A stretch of DNA of 64,000 bases from DAINPP01 sp963667315 (GCA_963667315.1 OY763325.1:3782001-3846000); one strand, 5' to 3'; numbered from the stretch's first letter, positions 36,210 to 46,342 are shown. Numbers and translations are program-made. The notes: a model not told the origin generated them from the sequence alone.

Positions 36210-36986
36210 TCATCCTTTCTTTTCTTTTTTTGGGAACCAGGGAATTAAAATACTGGTTTTCTTTTTATATTCCTGATATTCAGGGTTGTCTTTATACCTT
36301 TTTTCCAATAGTGGAATGCCGCTGAACATAATGAGAAGCGTTGTGATCAGAACGGGACTGATCAGTGAAAAACATCCAAGAGATGTTTCAAGGGCGATCA
36401 GAAAGATTCCCCACCAAAGTGTAATTTCACCGAAATAATTCGGATGTCTCGAATATTTCCACAAACCCGTTCGAATAATTCCTTTATTGCCTCGTTTTTT
36501 AAAGACGAATTTTTGAAGATCTGATATACTTTCAAAGAAAAATCCAATGGCCCAAACGATGATCCCGGTATAGAAAAGGATACCCGTTTGTATTCCGTCA
36601 CTTTGTGCGATAAAGAAAAGCGGGGATTCAATAAGGAGAATGATTAATCCCTGAAACAGAAACACCTTTATATAACTGATGATTTTCCAATTTTTACCAA
36701 AATCCTTTCTCATTTTTGTGTATCTGAAATCTTCGCCTTTTCCAAGCTTTCTAACACCAATTTGCAATGCCAGTCTCATTGCCCAGATTGCGATCAGTAT
36801 ATAAACTGCGATGAAATGGACACTGATGTTGTTTGAAACGATCATCTGTGCCGTTCCGGCAACGACGAATCCTGGGCCGTAACCCACATCAATAATCGAA
36901 AGATCATCTTTTTTTAAAGCGATCAGATATACGATGGTCATATATATGGCTACAAATAACATAGAGTATAGAAATAACGTAATCAC
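36210..36986 (-). CDS. DUF1295/steroid-5-alpha-reductase-like membrane protein
   Basis: 258 residues with about seven membrane helices. The C-terminal signature GLWKYSRHPNYFGEITLWWG is diagnostic of the DUF1295 group, related to isoprenylcysteine methyltransferases and sterol reductases. The bacterial function is largely unknown. It sits just after the FakA-FakB-like gene and before the peroxidase, suggesting possible lipid-related roles, which is inference only. Confidence 0.87.
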   Translation of the reverse strand: MITLFLYSMLFVAIYMTIVYLIALKKDDLSIIDVGYGPGFVVAGTAQMIVSNNISVHFIAVYILIAIWAMRLALQIGVRKLGKGEDFRYTKMRKDFGKNWKIISYIKVFLFQGLIILLIESPLFFIAQSDGIQTGILFYTGIIVWAIGFFFESISDLQKFVFKKRGNKGIIRTGLWKYSRHPNYFGEITLWWGIFLIALETSLGCFSLISPVLITTLLIMFSGIPLLEKRYKDNPEYQEYKKKTSILIPWFPKKEKKG

Positions 36987-36999
36987 TGTCTCACCTCGT

Positions 37000-38781
37000 T
37001 TAATTCGTTATATATGAAATGGCAACGGCACCAATTCCGGAATGAGCCCCTATAACCGGTGAAAGGTTGTAAATGTAATCCGCGTCTTTTCCGGTAATGG
37101 CCCTTGCAATTTCCTCATACATCTCAGCTTCTTTTAAATTATTGGCATGGGTTATGCAATAGCGTTTGATCCCTTTTCGTTCATGCATTTCCCTGAAAAG
37201 ATTGAAGATAACCTTTCTGTTTGAACGATCACTGAACCCTTTGCCGTATAACTCTGAACTGCCCTCGCTATCCAGTGAAATAACAGGTTTCAGATTCATC
37301 AGTTTTGCCAGCAGTCCTTTCACCGGGCTGACTCTTCCCCCTTTGACCATCCCGTCGAGTGTTTTCACGCTGACGAGAATTTTAGTTTTTGGGATCAATT
37401 CGGATAATCTGTTGACAATTTCATCGTAAGTGAGCCCTTTTTCAATCATTTCTGCCGCTTCTTCCACGATCAAACCCTGAGCGCCTGAATCCTGTTTCGA
37501 ATCAATGATCGTTAGTTTTTTATTTCCGTTTAAATAATGTTCAGCAGCGGTTTTACTGAGGTTAAAGGTTCCGCTCAATCTAGAGGAGATATGAATGGCG
37601 ATGAGCTGATCGTAATGACTCATTAAAAAGGAATAAAGATTCTGGAATTTACGAATGTTTGGTTGAGAACTTGTGGGATAGTAGGTCGTATGATTCAGCA
37701 TCTTGTAGAATTGTTCCGGTTTTATGGTCAATTTGTCGAGATAACTGACGGGACCAAAATTAAGCTGAAGCGGAACCATCTGTATCTGATATTTATCAAT
37801 CAACATATCCGGTATATCGCAGGAAGAATCTGTGACAAGTGCAATCGGATATTTTCTCTCATTGCTGATCTGGTACTGCATCTTCATATCATCCACTTTC
37901 TGCTGAACGATGTCGCCGTAATCTTTTATTCTGTAAAAGAATTCAGCGGGATCGTTGGTATGAAGGTGAATCCGCATCTTTTGATCGTTGTTGGCGATTA
38001 CAACAGAATCACCGAGTGAAGCGGTTATCTTTTTCAGTGTTTTGATATTCTTTTCATCAATATTGATCAACGCTTCAGTGCAGTATCTGTAAGTGATGTC
38101 TTTTTCATGTACATGTTTTTCCTCAAAGATTATATTATCCGGGTTGTTGTTAAACGATTCGATCGCTGGTTTAACGCCTGTTTTCAGATAGTACAAGACA
38201 CCTTCGAGAAAGATCAGAAAACCCTTTCCGCCAGCATCGACAACATTTGATTCCTTTAATACAGCCAATTGTTCGGGTGTCTTGTCCAACGCCTCCAAGG
38301 AATTATAATAAGCTGATTTAAAACTGTTTAAAAAATCTTTTGCCTTCTGAAATTCATCGTAAAATGAATTGGACCATACCTTCAATATCGTTAAAACAGT
38401 TCCTTCGACAGGTTCTAATACGGCTTTATAAGCGTATTCAACGGCTTTTTTAAAAACATTCGGTATCTCCGCCGTTGAAATGGACGTTCTGTTGCCGATC
38501 TCGGTTCTCAATCCATGAAAAAATTGTGCGAAAATGGCACCTGAATTACCTCTTGCCCCTATCAAGGCTGCGTCTGCTATCGATTTCGCTGATTCCGATA
38601 TAGATTGATGCCTGCGGGATATTTCCAGTATGGCTTTCATCGTTGATGCTAAATTTGTTCCCGTATCACCATCCGGTACGGGAAATACGTTTATCCTGTT
38701 GAGTTCCTCCTGGTTTCCCAGTAAGGTTAATGCGCCAGAAGTCAGAGAATCATAATATTTATAGCCGTCTAATTCTTTCAT
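37000..38781 (-). CDS. DAK2-DegV fusion (FakA-FakB-like fatty acid kinase)
   Basis: 593 residues. An N-terminal DAK2 kinase domain (about 1-205, metal and nucleotide motif VFPVPDGDTGTN at 33-44, ALIGARGNSGAI), a middle FakA-type domain (about 230-305, YRYCTEALINI, HLHTNDPAEF) and a C-terminal DegV fatty-acid-binding domain (about 310-593, ALVTDSSCDIP, SSRLSGTF). In Firmicutes FakA and FakB are separate proteins that phosphorylate fatty acids; here they seem to be joined. ATG 38781 is six bases after GGAGG. Confidence 0.88.
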   Translation of the reverse strand: MKELDGYKYYDSLTSGALTLLGNQEELNRINVFPVPDGDTGTNLASTMKAILEISRRHQSISESAKSIADAALIGARGNSGAIFAQFFHGLRTEIGNRTSISTAEIPNVFKKAVEYAYKAVLEPVEGTVLTILKVWSNSFYDEFQKAKDFLNSFKSAYYNSLEALDKTPEQLAVLKESNVVDAGGKGFLIFLEGVLYYLKTGVKPAIESFNNNPDNIIFEEKHVHEKDITYRYCTEALINIDEKNIKTLKKITASLGDSVVIANNDQKMRIHLHTNDPAEFFYRIKDYGDIVQQKVDDMKMQYQISNERKYPIALVTDSSCDIPDMLIDKYQIQMVPLQLNFGPVSYLDKLTIKPEQFYKMLNHTTYYPTSSQPNIRKFQNLYSFLMSHYDQLIAIHISSRLSGTFNLSKTAAEHYLNGNKKLTIIDSKQDSGAQGLIVEEAAEMIEKGLTYDEIVNRLSELIPKTKILVSVKTLDGMVKGGRVSPVKGLLAKLMNLKPVISLDSEGSSELYGKGFSDRSNRKVIFNLFREMHERKGIKRYCITHANNLKEAEMYEEIARAITGKDADYIYNLSPVIGAHSGIGAVAISYITN

Positions 38782-38902
38782 AGGCAACCTCCATATAGTT
38801 TTAAACTATGTTTTTATTATCTAATATTAATGACGTTGAAAGAACCGAAATAATTTAAGTTGATTATCACAAAAATTAACCTGATTGATTTTTTTCAGAT
38901 GT

Positions 38903-38908
38903 TATAAT
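38903..38908 (+). promoter_or_regulatory. -10 box of the BMP gene
   Basis: TATAAT 32 bases before the ATG at 38939. The -35 is weak (CTGATT, 16-base spacing). Confidence 0.4.
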
Positions 38909-38938
38909 AGTTTATAAAACTTATCAGGAGGTTCATTT

Positions 38939-39940
38939 ATGAAAAAGATTCTCTTATCAGTTATGCTTGTACTCGTTTTAAGCGTTTTCTCATTCGCTTT
39001 TCAGGTCACAATGGTTACAGACTCCGGAGGTCTTGGGGACCAGTCGTTTAACGATGGGACATGGGCAGGAGTTGAAAGAGCGGCAAAAGAACTGGGTGTA
39101 GAAGCAAAGGTTATCCAGTCAAATGAACAGAGTGATTTCGTTCCGAATTTATCACAGGCCGCGGAAAACTCTGAATGTGTTATCGCCGTTGGATACATGT
39201 TGGAAGAAGCGATAAAGGCTGTTGCACCTCAGTATCCGAACACGGATTTTATCGGAATCGATATGGGAGAGCTCGGTCAGCCGAATATCAGAACCTATTC
39301 CTTCAAGGAGCAGGAAGGCGGTTTCCTCGTTGGTTTTGTCGCAGCCGCAATGACGAAAACAGATATCGTATCAGTCGTCGGTGGCATCCCAATAGCACCT
39401 GTTAAAAGATACGAAGTCGGTTACAGAGCGGGAGTTGAAGCATACAATCAGCTTCATGGCGGAGACGTACAGGTCCTCGTTGGCTATGTACAGTCCTTTA
39501 TCGACGTACAGAAGGGAAAGACGATGACACTGGCTCAGCAGTCACAGGGAGCGGATATCACACTCCAGATTGCAGGCCTCAGTGGTCTTGGTGTATTTGA
39601 AGCGGTAAAGAGTGCCGGCGAAGGGTTCTACGCTATTGGAGCGGATGTTGATCAGGATCATATCGTAGAAGGCAGCGTGCTTTGTTCAGCGCTCAAGAGA
39701 ATTGATGTTGCAGCATACAACGGTGTTATGGATTCATTTGAAGATTTCTTCACAAGCGGTCTTGTTACGCTCGGTCTCGTGGAAGACGGAATCGGTATCA
39801 GCCCGATGAAATATACAAGAGATCTTATCCCGGAAAATATTTTGCTTGAATTGAACGGTATTATCTATTCCGCAAAAACGGGTGTACTTGATATCCCTGA
39901 AACCGAGGAAGAACTCGAAAAGTTTGTTGTCAATTTTTAA
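38939..39940 (+). CDS. BMP/PnrA-type substrate-binding protein
   Basis: 333 residues. Signal peptide of about 20 residues (LSVFSFAFQV) without a lipobox cysteine, so the protein is likely free in a periplasm rather than lipid-anchored as in Firmicutes. The BMP family start VTMVTDSGGLGDQSFNDG is clear, then GYMLEEAI and VGFVAAAMT. Family members bind nucleosides for ABC import. Strong AGGAGG precedes the ATG. No ATPase or permease gene is adjacent. A terminator follows. Confidence 0.92.
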   Translation: MKKILLSVMLVLVLSVFSFAFQVTMVTDSGGLGDQSFNDGTWAGVERAAKELGVEAKVIQSNEQSDFVPNLSQAAENSECVIAVGYMLEEAIKAVAPQYPNTDFIGIDMGELGQPNIRTYSFKEQEGGFLVGFVAAAMTKTDIVSVVGGIPIAPVKRYEVGYRAGVEAYNQLHGGDVQVLVGYVQSFIDVQKGKTMTLAQQSQGADITLQIAGLSGLGVFEAVKSAGEGFYAIGADVDQDHIVEGSVLCSALKRIDVAAYNGVMDSFEDFFTSGLVTLGLVEDGIGISPMKYTRDLIPENILLELNGIIYSAKTGVLDIPETEEELEKFVVNF

Positions 39941-39962
39941 ATCATAAGCGTCATGCATTCAG

Positions 39963-39990
39963 AAGAGCCGGTTGTTTATTCCCGGCTCTT
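39963..39990 (+). terminator. Terminator after the BMP gene
   Basis: AAGAGCCGG and CCGGCTCTT stem with a 10-base loop, followed by a T run. Confidence 0.88.
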
Positions 39991-40113
39991 TTTTTGTTGT
40001 TATTACTAAAAACACTCTAAAAAAATTCTCTTCTCTTTACCTCAGCTTAAAATAATTTGCGTATAAAGGAATAAAACGAATAACGGTAAAAATCAGGGGA
40101 TGGAGAGTGAAAA

Positions 40114-42405
40114 ATGAGAATTTCTGTAAAGCTTATGATTTCTTTTACTGTGATCATTGTACTATTTTTATGGATATACATTGTTTCGGAAAAATCAGAA
40201 CAGAGTGTCAGGCACAATACACAGATGATCAACAAACAATTGGAGATATCTGATCAGGAATATAACAAAGTTATTGAGGCAAATGCTTTTCAAACTGATA
40301 TAGAGAAAATGATAGAGGTGGTGCTCAGTCTCGGGTATGTGACAGATATCGATAAGCAGAATGAAATGTATCAGGATTTTAGTAAACGGATGACAAAGAT
40401 ATATTCTGATTCTGAAAAGATGGGGCTAAATCAAGCGTTCCATATCCTACTTGAGGATCTGCAATATAATGTGGATGATATCTTTTCGTATAAACAGGCT
40501 GAATTGCATCAGACAGAAATATTGAATGAACAAAAAATAAAACTGTCTTCGAATAAAGAGGAAATTACAGATATAGAAACCAAAGTCAAGAAATATATAA
40601 AGATCAGGGATTGGAAACTTGAGGAGCTGGGTGCAGCTTTACAAGCGATCGATACTTCTAAAGGGGTTGAAGCGCTTAGGGAAGAGGTATACCAATTAAT
40701 CGATGCTTATGCGCTCTCCGTCTATGAACTGGAAAAATTATGGCTGTCCAAGGAGAACACATCAACCCTTGAACACCTTAATCTTTTCGGGATTTCTTTA
40801 ACAACAAGAGAAATATTAAGAAATACACAGGAAAGTCTTGGACTGAACAAAGATATTCAGAAACAACTCAAACAGATATATGAAGAGCTGAATCAAAATC
40901 CTGAATTTGTCAAAAATAGTCGAAACCTGATTTTTCTTGAAGGGCTTAGGATTTTTTCCGCAGAGTTGCAGGAATTATCTGATTTATTACAGAGATCAAG
41001 GGAGTTAAAGGTAGAAAACAGCTTTCTTGATCAGGATATTGAATATAAAGAATATGATATTGAATCGACAAAAAATATCTCACTTGATATTATCAACGAA
41101 GACATCACCGAACAGATAGATTCCTTGAACGGTTATGTGAAAGCGTTGTTTGATGATCAGGAACGAATTCTGAAGAGTAGTCTCGACATGATTCACAACG
41201 CAAGTGAAAACGGTGAGGAATTGCTCTTAGAGAATAACAGGCAGATTGATTTTATCATTATATTTTCGATCCTTCTGAGTATCAGTGTTGCTTTTTACAT
41301 TATCTTAAATATGAGACATCAGGTCATTTTTATCGTGAAAAAAGCGCGTTTAATCCGCAAACTCGATTTTACACTTGATATCCCGTTTAATCCAAATCGG
41401 CGTAATAAAAACGAATTCAACAGGATCAGAAAAGAACTCAGTACCATAGTGGGGACATTACGGGAAACCATGAACGATGTGAAAGTTGCATTTGAAAATG
41501 TGGGCAGTTCCTCTGAGATCATTAAAAACATATCAGATCGTTCGGCTGATATCACAAATAATCTTCATCATCAAATTGGAAAAACAGGTGAAAATATCAA
41601 AGTCACTTCGAATTCAATAGAGGAAATCAGCTCTTTCGTTGAGGAAATTGCCGCAACATCAAAGACGATCGTCGATCTTGCCAAATCCATCAAGCAAGAC
41701 GCTTCAGAGACATCTGCATCTGCAGGAGAGGGAAAAAAAGAAATGGAAGAGATATCACAGCTTCTCATGAAGACACACGAGGATGTGACGACAAATGACA
41801 GAGTTGTCAGCGAAGCAGTACAGGCGCTTGACAGACAGTCTCATAATATCGTTGGTATACTTGAAAGTATTGAAGGGATTGCGAAGCAAACCAATTTACT
41901 TGCCTTAAATGCAGCGGTTGAAGCTGCAAGAGCCGGAGAGGCAGGTAAAGGATTTGCAGTTGTTGCAGATGAAATCAGAAAACTGGCAGTCGAAACGAAT
42001 ATTGCAACCGGTAGTATAGAAAAATTACTGTCACAGATACAAAATGGAATTGCTTCCATTAACAATACATCGAAAACGACAACCAATCTGGTCTTGAATA
42101 TGACTGAAAAATCAGATGAAGCCCTGCTGAATTTCGTTTCTATTTCTGATAAACTGCATTCTGTTACAGCTGCTATAGCTGAATTGAGTCATTCATCCGA
42201 AGAACAGAACAGGGCGATAGAAGAAATTGCCGTTGAAGTAAACAAATCGGCACAATTAATGGTCGCAGCCGCTGATGAAGTGGAGCTGATTGATCATCTC
42301 GTGATGACGCAAAAAGAAGCTGTTCAGAACACCAATCGTTCAGCGTATGATATGCACAAACTCTCCGATGACTTGAAAATAGAACTTGATAAATTTAAAA
42401 CTTAG
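40114..42405 (+). CDS. Methyl-accepting chemotaxis protein
   Basis: 763 residues. Membrane helices at about 8-26 and 378-398 bracket a long, mostly helical extracytoplasmic sensor of about 350 residues, larger than most. A HAMP-like linker follows, then the coiled-coil signalling domain with the hairpin tip LLALNAAVEAARAGEAGKGF at about 594-613. No CheA, CheW or methyltransferase gene is adjacent. It may serve either motility or a surface-response pathway. The ligand is unknown. A terminator-like hairpin pair lies downstream. Confidence 0.95.
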   Translation: MRISVKLMISFTVIIVLFLWIYIVSEKSEQSVRHNTQMINKQLEISDQEYNKVIEANAFQTDIEKMIEVVLSLGYVTDIDKQNEMYQDFSKRMTKIYSDSEKMGLNQAFHILLEDLQYNVDDIFSYKQAELHQTEILNEQKIKLSSNKEEITDIETKVKKYIKIRDWKLEELGAALQAIDTSKGVEALREEVYQLIDAYALSVYELEKLWLSKENTSTLEHLNLFGISLTTREILRNTQESLGLNKDIQKQLKQIYEELNQNPEFVKNSRNLIFLEGLRIFSAELQELSDLLQRSRELKVENSFLDQDIEYKEYDIESTKNISLDIINEDITEQIDSLNGYVKALFDDQERILKSSLDMIHNASENGEELLLENNRQIDFIIIFSILLSISVAFYIILNMRHQVIFIVKKARLIRKLDFTLDIPFNPNRRNKNEFNRIRKELSTIVGTLRETMNDVKVAFENVGSSSEIIKNISDRSADITNNLHHQIGKTGENIKVTSNSIEEISSFVEEIAATSKTIVDLAKSIKQDASETSASAGEGKKEMEEISQLLMKTHEDVTTNDRVVSEAVQALDRQSHNIVGILESIEGIAKQTNLLALNAAVEAARAGEAGKGFAVVADEIRKLAVETNIATGSIEKLLSQIQNGIASINNTSKTTTNLVLNMTEKSDEALLNFVSISDKLHSVTAAIAELSHSSEEQNRAIEEIAVEVNKSAQLMVAAADEVELIDHLVMTQKEAVQNTNRSAYDMHKLSDDLKIELDKFKT

Positions 42406-42451
42406 TCGGAATTAATATTCCTTTCATTGTGTTTCATAGAGTTCGCAGGAA

Positions 42452-42494
42452 CTGTCAGAATCTGACAGAAGAAAAGGCGGATTTAAAATCCGCC
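42452..42494. terminator. Double hairpin terminator
   Basis: CTGTCAG-aat-CTGACAG (42452-42468) followed by GGCGGATTT/AAATCCGCC (42476-42494). The second, read on the minus strand, ends in TTTTCTTC, so it probably ends the ABC exporter operon as well as the chemoreceptor gene. Confidence 0.75.
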
Positions 42495-42502
42495 CCGTTC
42501 AA

Positions 42503-43618
42503 TTAAGTCTGTTCGAGTTTGAATATTGATTTCCCGACAAGTGGGATGATGATCAGGGCCAGCAATGCAAAGATACCATTGACCATCCAGAATCTTGATA
42601 AGGCCATATAATCCTGTCCAAGTGCAAAACGGATATTTTCAGCGATATAGGTCATCGGCAGGGCATTTCCGACTCCCTGTAGCCATTTTGGTAATAATTC
42701 CATCGGAAAATAGACGCCGGCGAAGAACATCATGATCGTTGAAAAGCCGTTGGCGATGTTCATGGCAGCATTCGGTTCACGGAATATCAGCAGGAACAGA
42801 CCACCCAGCCCCATCATCAGGAACATGGAAGTGAAATAGGTCACACCCATGTACAGAAAATTGATCTGGAATGTAACGTTAAACATCAATTTGGCACAGA
42901 TTAGTATGATGATAATCGTTGCAAGAGACACGATCAGATTGTTGATGATATCGGCTGCGAGGAATTGTGATCCTTTTAACGGGGTGGATAACAGCCGCTT
43001 GATGATATTCTGCTTTCTGTAATAGCCAAAACTGACGATTAAGGCCGTGATACCGGAAATAGTGATTGAAACGGCAATAACACCTGACATGATATATCCT
43101 GTTGAGGTGATGGGTTCGTCGGCAAATTCCATGTTTTCGGTCTTGACGTTAAGGATATTTTCAAAACCCGCAAGTTCTTTTCTAAGTTCGGTTACGAGGT
43201 TTTGTACCAATGCTTCATACATCTGCATCCGTGTGACATCGTCAGCGTTATAATAGGCCTTTACCTGCCATTTGCCTTCAGTTTTATATAATCTGATACC
43301 AAAATCGACATTGTCCAGTGAGTATTCTACACTTTGCTTCAGAGTCACTTCGGAATCAACGGCAAGGGGGGTCAGATTTAATCTGTCTGAGGCATTAAGG
43401 ATTTCCTGTTGGACAGATGCATCGATATCCTCATCAATCAATATCGCATAACGTGTGGCTTCCGTTCCGGTTGATACGGATGTTGTTGAAGAGCCACCAA
43501 ATGCCAGACCAAATATGATAAGGAACATGATCGGAAAAGCCAGTGTCCAGAAAAGCGCTGATTTATCTCTTATTCGACTGATCATAAAAGCTTTTAACAT
43601 CGCAAGTGTGAGTTTCAT
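42503..43618 (-). CDS. ABC-2 type exporter permease, second subunit
   Basis: 371 residues, N-terminal helix, external domain (about 45-170) and five C-terminal helices, the usual ABC-2 layout. ATG 43618 follows GGAGGTGAATAAG and overlaps the previous permease stop. The two permeases and the ATPase upstream form one exporter, probably a heterodimer. Typical substrates are drugs, lipids or peptides, but none is readable. Confidence 0.9.
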   Translation of the reverse strand: MKLTLAMLKAFMISRIRDKSALFWTLAFPIMFLIIFGLAFGGSSTTSVSTGTEATRYAILIDEDIDASVQQEILNASDRLNLTPLAVDSEVTLKQSVEYSLDNVDFGIRLYKTEGKWQVKAYYNADDVTRMQMYEALVQNLVTELRKELAGFENILNVKTENMEFADEPITSTGYIMSGVIAVSITISGITALIVSFGYYRKQNIIKRLLSTPLKGSQFLAADIINNLIVSLATIIIILICAKLMFNVTFQINFLYMGVTYFTSMFLMMGLGGLFLLIFREPNAAMNIANGFSTIMMFFAGVYFPMELLPKWLQGVGNALPMTYIAENIRFALGQDYMALSRFWMVNGIFALLALIIIPLVGKSIFKLEQT

Positions 43619-43619
43619 C

Positions 43620-44795
43620 TTATTCACCTCCATCCCATTTGAACAATTTAAGCGAGATTAGCAACAAAGCAGCGGCCCAGATTAACGGGACAAGATACAA
43701 TGTGAAATGAGGGACCGGTGCATCCATTAATCCCATGGCTTTTCGCATGCCTGCAGCGAGATAGGTGAGAGGGTTGATATAGACAAACCAGCTGACAGCA
43801 GGGGGGAGATCAAAGACCGGGAAATAAAGTCCTCCGAGGAATTGCATCGGGAAGAACATTAAATTCGATAGGCCTGACGCTGAATTAGGTGTTTTGGACA
43901 CTGTTCCGACGAAGAATCCGAATGCCAGAGCGAGCATTGCTGTAAGAATGGCAAAAACGATTGATTCAGGCTGAAAGACTGCCCAGGTTACACCGTAAAG
44001 TAGTTTTGCATAAATCAATAATAAAACAAAAGCGATTCCCATAAAGATCATGTTTGAGAGTATTGTGCTGCTCATCACCTGGCTGATCTTCAGAGGTGTA
44101 CAGGCAAATCTTTTAAAAATCCCTTTGTTTCTGATATAGGCGAGGTTGATTCCCATATTGAACAAGCCGGTACTGAAAAATGCCATGATCAAAACACCTG
44201 CAAAGAAATAATCCGCATAATTAAATGCTTCTGTCTGTCCAACAACTTCACCGGTTATTGTTATCTCGGGGATTTCGATGTTCATCTGTTTAGCCGCTTC
44301 AAGGTTGACCTGTGCCATGATTTGCGCCATAATGTCGCCTGCCATTGAAGAGGCATTTCTGAGTTCCACCTTTTGTATGATGATTTCAGGTTTTCTTTCT
44401 TCCGGCAGGTTTCCCAATCTTGAAAGCAGCAAAACCTGTCCGAACTTCTGATTAAAATCTTCCGGAAGTTCAAGGATAAAATCCGTTTTCTGTTCTTTCA
44501 GTAAAATATAAGCTTCCTCTTTATCACGCATCTCCTTTATTTTGAAAAGCGGGTCCTTTCCCTCTTCAGCCGGTGTTCCAACAGCTTCAAGAACCTGATG
44601 AATGATCTGAGAACCCATCCCGGTTCCTGAATTGTCGATCAATATCATATCAAAACTGAGGTCTTCTCCGCCCATATTTGAAAAGATCAGAACCATGATC
44701 GTAAAGAGCATTAGCGGAAACAGGAAAATCCAGAAGATGGTTTCTTTTTCCCTCACCCCGCTTAATAAAAGACTTTTAAACAATTTTCCGTTCAT
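43620..44795 (-). CDS. ABC-2 type exporter permease, first subunit
   Basis: 391 residues. Same layout as its partner: one N-terminal helix, a long external domain (about 35-210) and five helices. The start at 44795 coincides with the end of the ATPase gene, a sign of tight translational coupling. It is the partner of the 42503 gene, to which it has only distant similarity. Confidence 0.9.
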   Translation of the reverse strand: MNGKLFKSLLLSGVREKETIFWIFLFPLMLFTIMVLIFSNMGGEDLSFDMILIDNSGTGMGSQIIHQVLEAVGTPAEEGKDPLFKIKEMRDKEEAYILLKEQKTDFILELPEDFNQKFGQVLLLSRLGNLPEERKPEIIIQKVELRNASSMAGDIMAQIMAQVNLEAAKQMNIEIPEITITGEVVGQTEAFNYADYFFAGVLIMAFFSTGLFNMGINLAYIRNKGIFKRFACTPLKISQVMSSTILSNMIFMGIAFVLLLIYAKLLYGVTWAVFQPESIVFAILTAMLALAFGFFVGTVSKTPNSASGLSNLMFFPMQFLGGLYFPVFDLPPAVSWFVYINPLTYLAAGMRKAMGLMDAPVPHFTLYLVPLIWAAALLLISLKLFKWDGGE

Positions 44796-45715
44796 CAGTC
44801 CCTTAGCCTCCTTCCTGTCAGGGAAAGGAAGACATCTTCGAGGTTTGGCTGGCGAACACTGATGTCGTTTAGGCTCATTCCCTTTTCATTTGCCCAGGAC
44901 AGGAGCTTTTCAAGAACCGTATGGAGTTCTTTTGTCGGAATGACAACGGTCTCCTCTCCGATTTCAATTTCTTCTACATCCCATGAGTTCAATTCTTGTA
45001 TCTCTTCCTGATTTAAATTTGCCTTAAATTCAATGTAATTTCTTTCTCCGAGTCTTTTGATGTGTTCTGCAGGTGTACCCATTGCGATGATCTTTCCGTG
45101 ATCCATGATGCAGACGACGTCAGACAATTCCTGAGCTTCTTCCATATAATGGGTCGTGAGGAAGACCGTCTTTCCCTCTTTTTTCAGATGATTGACAATA
45201 TCCCAGATATTCCTTCTCGCCTGAGGATCAAGACCGGTTGTCGGTTCATCCAGGAATATCATCTCAGGATCGTTGATCAATGCGCACCCGATAGCCACTC
45301 GCTGTTTTTGACCTCCTGAAAGCTTTTCGACAAAATCATTCTTTTTTTCTTCGAGTGAAACGAATCCGATGACTTCATCTACGGGCAGACTTTTCTTGAA
45401 CAATGATGCGAAGAGTTCAAAGACTTCCTTTACTTTCAGATGCGGGATGAAATTTGTCGATTGGAGGGAGACTCCCATCTTTTCCTTTGCGTCTCTTGTG
45501 ACATGTTTCATCTTTTTGCCGAAAAATTCTATCTCACCATGATCTGAATTTTTGATTCCTTCTATTATTTCAAGCGTTGTCGTCTTTCCGGCTCCATTTG
45601 GTCCGAGCAGCGTGAAGACTTTTCCTTTCTCGATTTCAAAACTAATCCCATCAACTGCTTTGACAGTGGGATAATGTTTCTTCAAGTTGTCAACCTTCAA
45701 GATTGTATTGATCAC
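44795..45715 (-). CDS. ABC exporter ATP-binding protein
   Basis: 306 residues. Walker A LLGPNGAGKTTTLE, signature LSGGQKQRVAIG and Walker B MIFLDEPTTGLDP are intact, followed by the switch histidine in LTTHYMEE. The C-terminal 80 residues are the DrrA-type extension of ABC-2 exporters. GTG start with GGAGGTG upstream. It leads the exporter, right after the TetR-type gene. Confidence 0.96.
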   Translation of the reverse strand: MINTILKVDNLKKHYPTVKAVDGISFEIEKGKVFTLLGPNGAGKTTTLEIIEGIKNSDHGEIEFFGKKMKHVTRDAKEKMGVSLQSTNFIPHLKVKEVFELFASLFKKSLPVDEVIGFVSLEEKKNDFVEKLSGGQKQRVAIGCALINDPEMIFLDEPTTGLDPQARRNIWDIVNHLKKEGKTVFLTTHYMEEAQELSDVVCIMDHGKIIAMGTPAEHIKRLGERNYIEFKANLNQEEIQELNSWDVEEIEIGEETVVIPTKELHTVLEKLLSWANEKGMSLNDISVRQPNLEDVFLSLTGRRLRD

Positions 45716-45739
45716 TTCAACACCTCCAGAGTGTAATAA

Positions 45740-46303
45740 TTATTGTTTTACGGTCATTCCTTTATAAATAAGATCACCGGTTTTTTCCAGTATCCTTCTA
45801 ATTACTTTTTCGTTAAAAGGTTCTTTTGAATTATAAGTTAAAGTGGCGAGTCCGTGAGCAAAAACCCAAAGATTGAAAAAAATTTCATCATGATTTTCGA
45901 TTGAATTATTTTGCACATATTCATCTTCTCTTATACTTTTAATAATCTTTCTGTCAATTTTGCCAACGTCCTCCAAATTGATTTCAAAATTTTTATTTAA
46001 AAAAAGAAATGAAAAGAGATTTTTTTCCTTTTTTGAAAAAAGAACATAGTTGACGCCGATGTCCAGAAAGTCTATTTTTCCATTTCCCGTCGTGATAAAA
46101 TTTGTGAAATATTCATATGACACTTTGTACAATTCAGCCTTTAATTCTTTTATTGAATTGAATTCAGAATAAATCGGATGCGTTGAACATCCTTGCCTTT
46201 TCGCTATATTTCGGGCTGTCAGAGATTCTTGGCCTTTGTCTCTGAGCAAACTTAAAGCGGTTTTTAATAGGGTTTCTTTTTCATATATTACTTTTGGCGG
46301 CAC
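45740..46303 (-). CDS. TetR-family regulator
   Basis: 187 residues. N-terminal helix-turn-helix (about 10-55, LTARNIAKRQGCSTHPIYSEF) and a variable helical ligand-binding part. GTG start with GGAGGTG upstream. It is the first gene of the exporter operon and is likely to repress it and itself through the palindrome at 46330-46341. The inducing ligand is probably an exporter substrate. Confidence 0.9.
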   Translation of the reverse strand: MPPKVIYEKETLLKTALSLLRDKGQESLTARNIAKRQGCSTHPIYSEFNSIKELKAELYKVSYEYFTNFITTGNGKIDFLDIGVNYVLFSKKEKNLFSFLFLNKNFEINLEDVGKIDRKIIKSIREDEYVQNNSIENHDEIFFNLWVFAHGLATLTYNSKEPFNEKVIRRILEKTGDLIYKGMTVKQ

Positions 46304-46329
46304 TATTTCACCTCCTCATAAAAAACATC

Positions 46330-46341
46330 TGTTACGTAACA
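46330..46341. promoter_or_regulatory. TetR-type operator candidate
   Basis: Perfect palindrome TGTTACGTAACA, followed by a third half-site TGTTAC at 46344-46349. It lies just downstream of the -10 box of the exporter operon. Confidence 0.65.
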
Positions 46342-46342
46342 A

